DNA from: an uncultured Mogibacterium sp.
GTDB taxonomy: Bacteria > Bacillota_A > Clostridia > Peptostreptococcales > Anaerovoracaceae
Direction of reading: 5' to 3'
Assembly (NCBI RefSeq): GCF_938039775.1
Contig: NZ_CALHTQ010000037.1
Location: 1-6,146 of the forward strand
DNA length: 6,146 nucleotides
The notes beneath the pieces are model-generated. The model saw only the letters and a list, made by a program, of their open reading frames with translations. It was not told where the DNA came from and ran no database searches. The position numbers and the translations under genes were made by a program. Of the stretch, positions 1-5,209 are shown one piece after another. Numbering within the stretch: position 1 is the stretch's first letter; every line of letters begins with the position of its first letter.

Positions 1-568
1 AGATAAGAAATGGTTCACCGAAGATGAGATGATAGATATCATCGCTATCTGTCAGGGGTTACCAGGTGTTATCGCCATAAATATGGCAACTTATGTGGGA
101 TTCAAGAAGCGAGGTCTGATTGGATCCTTTGTTGCAACATTCGGTGTGATACTTCCCTCGTTTGTGATAATCGTTATTATAGCGAAAGGTATGAATTTCA
201 TAGACGGCAATCCATATGTCCAAGGAGCGCTCGGAGGACTTAGGGCTGCGGCACTTGGGCTTATTGTTATTGCCGTATATCAGGTTGCCAAGGGTGTTAT
301 CAAGGATGTTTTCAGTGCCATCGGTGCCGCACTCAGTTTTATACTTATTGCGGTTCTCAAGATAAATGTAGTATATATTATCGTGCTATTCCTGGCTCTA
401 GGCATCGGACATGCTTTACTAACGAAGTCATCTATAGATGCTAGAGATTGCGGGGAATCTGTATCAGATGCAGACGAAAGAGAAAATCAATCATCTCTAA
501 ATCAGAGGGATAAACAATCATATACAATTGGAGAAGATGAAAAAACCAAAGAAGGAGGCGATGAGTGA
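1..568 (+). CDS. Chromate transporter family protein, first half of a split pair (5' end cut by window edge)
   Basis: Integral membrane protein of the CHR (chromate ion transporter) family. Characterised members export chromate; the substrate of this copy is inferred only. The frame is open from base 2 to the TGA at 566-568, giving 188 visible residues, and the codons before the ATG at 29 (reading DKKWFTEDE) look like normal CHR sequence, so the true start lies upstream. The missing part should be roughly 35-45 residues with the first helix and its glycine-rich FGGG motif. Visible family marks are QGLPGV followed by N-x-A-T-Y-V-G (about bases 50-105) and then several hydrophobic segments (about 115-190, 235-300, 310-350, 360-415). 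The last 45 or so residues are hydrophilic and rich in D, E, S, Q and K, so they probably form a cytosolic tail. The stop overlaps the start of the second half gene, so the two are probably co-translated and form one heteromeric transporter. Confidence 0.88.
   Translation, partial: DKKWFTEDEMIDIIAICQGLPGVIAINMATYVGFKKRGLIGSFVATFGVILPSFVIIVIIAKGMNFIDGNPYVQGALGGLRAAALGLIVIAVYQVAKGVIKDVFSAIGAALSFILIAVLKINVVYIIVLFLALGIGHALLTKSSIDARDCGESVSDADERENQSSLNQRDKQSYTIGEDEKTKEGGDE
552..558 (+). promoter_or_regulatory. Ribosome binding site for the second chromate transporter gene
   Basis: AAGGAGG lies inside the end of the preceding gene. It is 6 nt before a GTG at 565, 9 nt before an ATG at 568 and 12 nt before an ATG at 571, all in the same frame (GTG ATG ATG). 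Spacing alone does not separate the first two; both overlap the TGA stop of the upstream gene and imply coupled translation. Confidence 0.7.
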
Positions 569-1158
569 TGATGTTAGCAAAGCTATTTATTGCCTTCTTT
601 AAGATAGGATTATTTGGATTTGGCGGTGGCCTTGCGATTATTCAGCTCATATACGATAGTATCAAAGAATTTGCCAATATATCCCCTGAGCAGTTTGCAA
701 ATATCGTTGCGATTGCCCAGGTTACTCCAGGGCCGGTGGCGGTAAACTCGGCTACATATGTTGGATACGAAGTCGGGGGATATCTCGGTTCAGCACTAGC
801 GACGTTAGGTGTTGCAACTCCTGCGTTTATAATTATAGCTATGGTTGCGAACGCAGTGGAGCGCTACAAGGAAAGCGCTGTTGTCAAGGGTGCGCTTGAA
901 GGGATAAGGCCAGCGACTGTAGGGCTTATAGCAGCAGCGGTAATCACTATAGGCTCAGCGGCAGTAATGCCAGAACATTCTCTCGGAGGTAACTTCACGG
1001 TGCTTCGAGGTATGACGATTTCCGTATGTGGCATGCGCATCGATACGATAGCGATAGTGCTTTGTGGGCTGACTATTCTGCTCATTCAAAAATTTAAGAT
1101 AAATCCGATGCTCGTACTTGTCATTATTGGGTGCGTAGGTGCTGTTGTTGGTGTATAA
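565..1158 (+). CDS. Chromate transporter family protein, second half of a split pair
   Basis: Second short-chain CHR family membrane protein, 197 residues from GTG 565 (196 from ATG 568), a normal length for a half-size member. Near the N-terminus it has the glycine-rich FGFGGG motif in the first helix. It then has AQVTPGPVAVN and A-T-Y-V-G, the conserved PGP signature of the family, followed by a second glycine/alanine helix ending P-A-F-I-I-I. Hydrophobic segments occur at about residues 5-25, 45-70, 72-95, 115-135, 158-175 and 178-197. The polar stretch between the fourth and fifth segments (about residues 134-157, PEHSLGGNF to GMRID) looks long for a connecting loop. It is expected to pair with the overlapping upstream gene, each supplying half of the pseudo-symmetric transporter. 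Family assignment is firm; chromate as the physiological substrate is not shown by the sequence. Confidence 0.9.
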   Translation: MMMLAKLFIAFFKIGLFGFGGGLAIIQLIYDSIKEFANISPEQFANIVAIAQVTPGPVAVNSATYVGYEVGGYLGSALATLGVATPAFIIIAMVANAVERYKESAVVKGALEGIRPATVGLIAAAVITIGSAAVMPEHSLGGNFTVLRGMTISVCGMRIDTIAIVLCGLTILLIQKFKINPMLVLVIIGCVGAVVGV

Positions 1159-1225
1159 TTTAAATAACTATACCAAAATTGGAAATGACGAAATAAGTCG
1201 AGACATGATTTAGTGGAGGAAAGAA

Positions 1226-2629
1226 ATGAAGATTTACAACTCTATGACTAGACGCAAGGAAGAGTTTGTACCTGTACAGGAAGGGAAAGTCAACATCTAC
1301 GTTTGTGGTCCTACGGTTTACAACTATTTTCATATAGGTAATGCCAGACCATTCGTAGTATTCGACACTCTGCGTAGGTTTTTTAAATATATCGGATATG
1401 ACGTTAAGTTCGTGCAGAACTTTACAGATGTAGATGACAAGATTATCAACAGGGCTAAGGAAGAGCAGCTACCGGCACTTGAGGTTTCGGAGAAGTACAT
1501 CAAAGAGTACTTCAAAGATGCGGAGGCCCTCAACGTCATAAAGGCTGACGTGCACCCTAAGGTTTCCGAGCATATCGAGGATATCATAGAGTTCATCAGC
1601 ACTCTGATTGAAAAAGGCTATGCATACGAGGCCGACGGTGACGTTTATTACATCACACGTAAGTTCCCAGAGTATGGGAAGCTATCGGGACAGAATATTG
1701 ACGACCTAGAGTCGGGTGCTAGAATCGCTATCGGCGAGGTTAAGAAGGATCCACTTGATTTTGCTCTCTGGAAAGCGCAGAAGACCGATGATGAGATTGC
1801 CTGGGATTCTCCTTGGGGAAAGGGTAGACCAGGCTGGCATATCGAGTGTTCAACTATGTCCAAGAAGCATCTCGGAACAACTATCGATATTCACGGCGGC
1901 GGACAGGATCTCAAGTTCCCTCATCATGAAAATGAAATCGCTCAGTCCGAAGCGTGCAACTGCGCGCCTTTTGCGAACTACTGGATGCACAACGGATATA
2001 TCATGGTTGACGGCGAGAAGATGTCGAAGTCGCTAAATAACTTCTTTACGGTTAGAGATATTCGTAAGGAGTACGACGGTGACTTTATCAGATTCTTCCT
2101 ACTAAGCGTTCAGTACAGAGGACCTATCAACTTCAGCGATGAGGGTATGAAGCAGGTTAAGCAGGGATATGATAGGCTTATAAACGCTACCGAGACTTTG
2201 GAGTTCCTCGTTCAGAATGGCTCTGATAAGGTAACAGATAAGGAAGAGCAGACAGTTAAGTCGTTTGCAGATTATAAGGAGAAATTCATTGAGTGCATGA
2301 GCGATGACCTCAACACTGCAGGTGCTATAGGTGCCCTCTTCGAGCTAGTTTCGGCTATTAACGTGGAGATTGAAGGTGGAGCATCAAAGGAATTTGCGGG
2401 AAAGGCGCTCGAGATTATCCATGAACTCGCTGACGTTCTTGGTGTGCTTCAGAGAAGTAGTGAAAACGCAATCGGCGAGGATATCCAGGCTCTCGTAGAC
2501 GAGAGACAGCAGGCTCGTAAGGAGAAGAACTGGGCTAGAGCTGACGAAATCAGAGATCAGCTTGCCGCTATGGGGTATACTCTCAAGGATACTCCGCAGG
2601 GGGTTCAGATAATTAAAGCAGATGCATAA
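1226..2629 (+). CDS. cysS: Cysteinyl-tRNA synthetase
   Basis: Class I aminoacyl-tRNA synthetase that charges tRNA-Cys with cysteine using ATP in the cytosol. It is 467 residues, the usual bacterial length (about 460-470). The HIGH-type motif is HIGN at residues 36-39 and the KMSKS loop is at 265-269. The four zinc-ligand positions known from E. coli CysRS (C28, C209, H234, E238) appear as Cys27 (VCGPTVY), Cys208 (WHIECST), His233 and Glu237 (PHHENE), a constant offset of one. A helical DALR-type region follows at about 355-410 (DDLNTAGAIGALFE). The C-terminal segment is the usual conserved one (ARADEIRDQLAAMG...DTPQG). The start is ATG 1226, with GGAGG at 1215-1219, 6 nt upstream. The 67-nt gap to the upstream gene has no room for a T-box leader. 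It is the first gene of the cysS-mrnC-thyA group and overlaps mrnC by 8 nt. Confidence 0.98.
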   Translation: MKIYNSMTRRKEEFVPVQEGKVNIYVCGPTVYNYFHIGNARPFVVFDTLRRFFKYIGYDVKFVQNFTDVDDKIINRAKEEQLPALEVSEKYIKEYFKDAEALNVIKADVHPKVSEHIEDIIEFISTLIEKGYAYEADGDVYYITRKFPEYGKLSGQNIDDLESGARIAIGEVKKDPLDFALWKAQKTDDEIAWDSPWGKGRPGWHIECSTMSKKHLGTTIDIHGGGQDLKFPHHENEIAQSEACNCAPFANYWMHNGYIMVDGEKMSKSLNNFFTVRDIRKEYDGDFIRFFLLSVQYRGPINFSDEGMKQVKQGYDRLINATETLEFLVQNGSDKVTDKEEQTVKSFADYKEKFIECMSDDLNTAGAIGALFELVSAINVEIEGGASKEFAGKALEIIHELADVLGVLQRSSENAIGEDIQALVDERQQARKEKNWARADEIRDQLAAMGYTLKDTPQGVQIIKADA

Positions 2630-3011
2630 CGATATCAAGAGCATGAATACGACGGCACTCGCCTATATAGGTGATGCCGTCTACGAACTACATATAAGGG
2701 AGCTTCTGATTGGGCGAAGCAAAGGCGATGTCGGCAAGGTGCATAAGAGAGCGGTATCATACGTGTCTTCTGATGGGCAGTCCAAGGCGATAAAGTCCAT
2801 GATGAATGATTTTCTAACGGAAGAGGAGCAAAAGCTCGTTAAGCGTGCAAGGAATAAGCGCGCGACATCGAGACCTAAGAATGCCGATCCGCGCAAGTAC
2901 AAGCTTGCTACGGGGTTTGAGGCGCTGATAGGGGCACTTTATATGGATGAGGATGAGGCCAGACTTGAGGAAGTTTTGGCGGAGGCTGTCCGAATTATTG
3001 AGGAGGATTAG
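2622..3011 (+). CDS. mrnC: Mini-ribonuclease III
   Basis: Small RNase III-fold endoribonuclease lacking the double-stranded RNA-binding domain. In B. subtilis the enzyme matures 23S rRNA ends, acting with ribosomal protein L3. It is 129 residues, against roughly 130-145 usual for the family. The RNase III signature is ALAYIGDAVYE with the catalytic Asp at residue 18, and the second acidic motif is TGFEALIGALYM with Glu100; between them is a basic K-x-A-R-x-K-R-A-T-S-R-P-K-N-A-D segment. The ATG at 2622 overlaps the end of cysS by 8 nt. An in-frame ATG at 2643 is possible, but the earlier start puts the catalytic Asp at 18, close to position 23 in B. subtilis MrnC. Neither start has a strong ribosome binding site, which fits translational coupling to cysS. 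cysS-mrnC adjacency is common in Firmicutes. Confidence 0.95.
   Translation: MHNDIKSMNTTALAYIGDAVYELHIRELLIGRSKGDVGKVHKRAVSYVSSDGQSKAIKSMMNDFLTEEEQKLVKRARNKRATSRPKNADPRKYKLATGFEALIGALYMDEDEARLEEVLAEAVRIIEED
3002..3007 (+). promoter_or_regulatory. Ribosome binding site that fixes the thyA GTG start
   Basis: GGAGGA inside the last codons of mrnC, 5 nt before GTG 3013. No comparable site precedes the ATG at 3043, and an ATG at 2947 lies deep inside mrnC in another frame. The GTG is therefore the most likely thyA start. Confidence 0.75.
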
Positions 3012-3012
3012 A

Positions 3013-3843
3013 GTGAGCAAGGCGGATAAACTGTTTGTGAGCATGTGCGAAGACATAATTGCTAATGGATTCAGCACTGAAGGGCAGAAGGTAAGACCTC
3101 ACTGGCCAGACGGAACACCTGCGCATACGATTAAGAATTTTGGCGTGGTAAATAGATATGATTTACAGGAGGAGTTTCCTGCTCTTACCGTAAGACCTAC
3201 GGCTATCAAGCTCGCGTTTGATGAGCTGCTGTGGATTTGGCAGAAGAAGTCTAACAGAGTTTCTGACCTCGGAAGCCACATCTGGGATGAGTGGGCAGGT
3301 GAGGATGGAACTATTGGCAAGGCGTACGGATATCAGCTCGGGGTTAAGTATAAGTTCAAGCAAGGCGAGATGGACCAGGTTGACAACATCCTGTGGCTGC
3401 TTGAGCATGACAAATACTCCAGAAGAATCATGGCTAACATGTATAACTTTGCTGATCTAAGTGAGATGAACTTAGAACCTTGTGCATACAGCATGACCTT
3501 CAACGTAAAGGGTGATACGCTTAATGCGATTCTAAACCAGCGATCACAGGATATCTTGACAGCGAACAACTGGAATGTTGTGCAGTATGCACTGCTTCTT
3601 ATGATATTTGCACAAGTTAGCGGTCTAAAGGCGGGGGAGCTAATACATGTGATTTCTGATGCGCACATCTATGATAGGCATGTGGATATAGTTAAGGAGC
3701 TCATCGAGCGTCCACAGTATCCTGCGCCTAAGGTGACACTAAATCCTGAGGTAAAGAATTTCTACGACTTCACAGTTGATGATCTAATCGTCGAGGACTA
3801 CCAGAAGAACCCACAGGTGAAAAACATTCCAGTAGCGATTTAA
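3013..3843 (+). CDS. thyA: Thymidylate synthase, ThyA type
   Basis: Converts dUMP and 5,10-methylene-tetrahydrofolate to dTMP and dihydrofolate. From GTG 3013 it is 276 residues, similar to the B. subtilis ThyA type (about 279). Visible residues matching known functional positions are Arg28 in the phosphate-loop region, Glu71 in ELLWIW, Trp91 in HIWDEW, Tyr105 in KAYGYQLG, the Arg137-Arg138 pair contributed across the dimer, the nucleophile Cys157 in EPCAYS, Arg177 and Asp180 in QRSQD, Asn188 in WNVVQY, and His218/Tyr220 in AHIYDRH. The C-terminus PVAI is also typical. The phosphate loop reads VRPHW-x-DGTPAHT instead of the E. coli DRTGTGT, and the residue after the catalytic PC is Ala rather than His; both agree with the Bacillus-type variant family rather than damage. 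It starts 1 nt after the mrnC stop and is the last gene before a hairpin. It works in a cycle with the folA gene downstream. Confidence 0.97.
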   Translation: MSKADKLFVSMCEDIIANGFSTEGQKVRPHWPDGTPAHTIKNFGVVNRYDLQEEFPALTVRPTAIKLAFDELLWIWQKKSNRVSDLGSHIWDEWAGEDGTIGKAYGYQLGVKYKFKQGEMDQVDNILWLLEHDKYSRRIMANMYNFADLSEMNLEPCAYSMTFNVKGDTLNAILNQRSQDILTANNWNVVQYALLLMIFAQVSGLKAGELIHVISDAHIYDRHVDIVKELIERPQYPAPKVTLNPEVKNFYDFTVDDLIVEDYQKNPQVKNIPVAI

Positions 3844-3856
3844 TTCGAGATTATAT

Positions 3857-3889
3857 AGACGGTGCCTTTAGTTTACTGAGGTGCCGTCT
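3857..3889 (+). terminator. Probable intrinsic terminator after thyA
   Basis: AGACGGTGCC (3857-3866) pairs with GGTGCCGTCT (3880-3889) as a 10-bp RNA stem containing two adjacent G-U wobbles, around a 13-nt loop that can pair a little further. It begins 14 nt after the thyA stop. The downstream tract (TTAAATATTATT) is AT-rich but interrupted, so termination may be partial. The wobbles become A-C mismatches on the other strand, so the hairpin is meant for + strand transcription. It separates the cysS-mrnC-thyA unit from folA. Confidence 0.6.
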
Positions 3890-3960
3890 TAAATATTATT
3901 AAAATGATAATGTCAGCGTGTGAGCGCATAGCGCGCGAATATAACAAACTGAGGTGAATT

Positions 3961-4449
3961 ATGAATCTAATAGTAGCTGTTGATGAGAAATGGGGCATCG
4001 GGTGCGACAACGATTTGCTCGCTTCGATTCCTGGAGACATGCAGTATTTCAAGGAAAAGACGACTGACGGAGTTGTAGTGATGGGGCGCAGAACCCTCGA
4101 GAGTCTTCCTAAGCAGAGGGGGCTTCCAAAGCGCGTAAACTATGTGTTAACTTCAAACGAAGACTTCGAGGCTGAAAGATGCATAGCTGTGCATAGCGAG
4201 GAAGAACTGTTCAAGGCGCTCGAGCAGTATGATCCAGAGCATGTATTTATCATCGGCGGAGAGAGCATATATAGGAAGTTTTACAAATACTGTGACAAGT
4301 GCTTCGTAACCAAGATGCATGCGGATTTACATGCCGACAAATTCATGGTTAACCTCGATGAGGATGACGATTTTAAAGAGACGTGGAAGAGTGAGATGCA
4401 TAGTGAGAATGGTATAGACTATGAGTTCACTTTGTATGAGCGAGTTTAA
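3961..4449 (+). CDS. folA: Dihydrofolate reductase
   Basis: NADPH-dependent reduction of dihydrofolate to tetrahydrofolate, regenerating the cofactor consumed by ThyA. It is 162 residues, the normal length for a bacterial chromosomal enzyme. Visible features are the N-terminal strand and M20-type loop (WGIGCDNDLL, residues 11-20), Asp26 as the catalytic acid in IPGDMQYFK, the NADPH-binding MGRRT at 41-45, Arg58 in LPKRVN at the position that binds the glutamate tail of folate, Gly99-Gly100 in FIIGGESIY, and Thr117 in the VTKMH strand. Where many relatives have L-P-W before the I/L-P-x-D motif, this one has L-L-A. The start is ATG 3961 with AGGTG at 3952-3956. The 117-nt gap after thyA holds the terminator; a TATAAC at 3940-3945 could be a -10 box but has no convincing -35. 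It is either a separate unit or served by readthrough from thyA. Confidence 0.96.
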   Translation: MNLIVAVDEKWGIGCDNDLLASIPGDMQYFKEKTTDGVVVMGRRTLESLPKQRGLPKRVNYVLTSNEDFEAERCIAVHSEEELFKALEQYDPEHVFIIGGESIYRKFYKYCDKCFVTKMHADLHADKFMVNLDEDDDFKETWKSEMHSENGIDYEFTLYERV

Positions 4450-4451
4450 GG

Positions 4452-4479
4452 CTGGGCTTTATAATCCAGATATTTTTAG
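4452..4479 (+). promoter_or_regulatory. Ambiguous element after folA: perfect -10 box inside a small hairpin followed by a T run
   Basis: CTGGG (4452-4456) can pair with TCCAG (4465-4469, one G-U), with an 8-nt loop, and is followed by ATATTTTTAG. This could be a weak terminator for folA. The same stretch contains a perfect TATAAT at 4460-4465, which could be the -10 of a promoter for the downstream small-protein/toxin genes, but no good -35 lies 16-18 nt upstream. The sequence alone does not decide between the two. Confidence 0.3.
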
Positions 4480-4518
4480 TGTAAATTGAACGAGTATTAA
4501 TGTGGTAAAGGTAGAAGA

Positions 4519-4875
4519 ATGGAAGATAGAAGGATAGAGGACAAAAGGATAGAGATCAATAGGCGCCTTCGTGAAATACAGGATGAAGTTGCTCTAAATA
4601 AGAAGGAGCAAGCCTGTATAAATGAGATTATTGATGAGATAATCGATATGAAACACATGTACGCTAGCTTCAATGAGGAAAGACTAGCATACTGGGATGG
4701 TACCGAATTCGGAAGAGAGGTGGCAGAGTTAAATGCGGAAGAAGATGCACTTTACAGCAGTTTAATAAGAGATGCTGAAGTCGGAATTGAGAAGCGAAGA
4801 CAAGCAATCCAGAAGCTTCTGAAAGAAGAACGTGAGTGTGAAGACGAACTTATGCAGATGAGGAGAGACTATTGA
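4519..4875 (+). CDS. Charged coiled-coil small protein, probable partner of the downstream LXG-type toxin
   Basis: Not recognised as a named gene. It is 118 residues, very rich in E, R, K, I and L, with no signal peptide or membrane segment. It looks like two long helices (about residues 3-50 and 62-115) forming a coiled coil, broken by a short aromatic/polar part (A-Y-W-D-G-T-E-F-G, about 57-66). Size, composition and position fit the helical accessory proteins encoded just before LXG toxins, such as DUF5082 (YwqH) of Bacillus or DUF3958 (Lap2) of streptococci, which bind the LXG leader for T7SSb export. This is inferred from context; I cannot show sequence homology by eye. The start is ATG 4519 with a modest AAAGG at 4507-4511. 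The next gene starts 1 nt after its stop, so the two are surely co-transcribed. Codon use is more AT-rich than in the housekeeping genes. A phage or other coiled-coil protein is the main alternative. Confidence 0.75.
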   Translation: MEDRRIEDKRIEINRRLREIQDEVALNKKEQACINEIIDEIIDMKHMYASFNEERLAYWDGTEFGREVAELNAEEDALYSSLIRDAEVGIEKRRQAIQKLLKEERECEDELMQMRRDY

Positions 4876-4876
4876 T

Positions 4877-5194
4877 ATGAGCAAAAATATAGCTGTAAAT
4901 AATTCGCTTGCCAAAGATCATGCGGAGAGAATTCGAATGGAAGCAGCAAAAATTGGAGAGATATCTTTTGATCGCTATACTGGACAAGTTGACGCAGGGT
5001 ATACTGCACTAACAGATGTTAAAAGGTGCTATGAGGAATTAAATGCCATTGCGCCAAGATTGCAGCACAAGTTGGAGCAGGATTGTGCCAATATTGTTAG
5101 AGTGGCAGATGTATGGAAGCAAGAAGATAAGGAAGTTGCAAGCTGTTTAACTATAACTTTCGAAGATATAGGTAATAGTAAGGTTAAAATATAA
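4877..5194 (+). CDS. Small helical protein, probable T7SSb targeting partner of the LXG-type toxin
   Basis: 105 residues, predicted all-helical, with no signal peptide or transmembrane segment. It lies between the coiled-coil gene (1-nt gap) and the toxin (15-nt gap). Length and layout (N-terminal helix with SLAKDHAERIRMEAAK, a D/G/Y-containing middle, then a long helix) resemble the WXG100-like accessory proteins of LXG loci, such as DUF3130 (Lap1) or DUF5344 (YwqI). There is no W-x-G turn, so it is not a classical ESX/WXG100 protein. Near the C-terminus is VADVWKQEDKEVA, a W-x-x-x-D arrangement at residues 80-84. This sits where Lap1-type proteins are reported to carry an F-x-x-x-D export motif and ESX substrates a Y-x-x-x-D/E motif. 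It is followed by a short polar tail. The start is ATG 4877, with GAGGAG at 4860-4865, 11 nt upstream. Existence as a gene is firm; the role is inferred from context and this motif. Confidence 0.78.
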   Translation: MSKNIAVNNSLAKDHAERIRMEAAKIGEISFDRYTGQVDAGYTALTDVKRCYEELNAIAPRLQHKLEQDCANIVRVADVWKQEDKEVASCLTITFEDIGNSKVKI

Positions 5195-5200
5195 GAAGGG
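5193..5200 (+). promoter_or_regulatory. Ribosome binding site for the LXG-RHS gene
   Basis: AAGAAGGG, overlapping the stop of the 105-aa gene and 9 nt before ATG 5210. The next in-frame ATGs are at residues 16 and 20 and would remove part of the first helix, so 5210 is taken as the start. Confidence 0.65.
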
Positions 5201-5209
5201 AACGAACAT

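Noticed and set aside
1159..1225. T-box riboswitch or strong promoter before cysS
   Set aside because: Only 67 nt are available, too short for a T-box leader, and no T-box consensus or good -35/-10 pair was found (TTGGAA at 1179-1184 lacks a proper -10).
1716..2036. Open frame of 106 codons on the + strand inside cysS
   Set aside because: It lies entirely within the well-conserved catalytic part of cysS in a different frame, and its translation shows no recognisable motif or ribosome binding site.
2947..3012. ATG at 2947 as an upstream start giving a 22-residue longer ThyA
   Set aside because: The extension lies wholly inside mrnC in another frame and reads as an Arg-rich shadow (RPDLRKFWRRL). 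GTG 3013 has a GGAGGA site 5 nt upstream and gives the family length.
3333..3668. Long antisense open frame opposite thyA (also 2384-2644 and 864-1085 on the minus strand)
   Set aside because: Each is covered by a confidently identified + strand gene. The translations are Ser/Leu-rich, as expected of reverse-strand shadows, and no start signals were seen.
3906..3945. Promoter for folA from GATAAT (3906-3911) or TATAAC (3940-3945)
   Set aside because: Both resemble -10 boxes but neither has a recognisable -35 at 16-18 nt, so no promoter is called.
4530..4554. Direct repeat AAGGATAGAG (4530-4539 and 4545-4554) at the start of the coiled-coil gene, as a possible phase-variation tract
   Set aside because: Only two copies with a 15-nt period. 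Gain or loss would keep the frame (it encodes a repeated R-I-E), so it is more likely low-complexity coiled-coil coding.
4877..5194. Classical WXG100/EsxA-like protein
   Set aside because: No W-x-G turn is present in the middle of the protein; a Lap1/DUF5344-like partner is a better fit.
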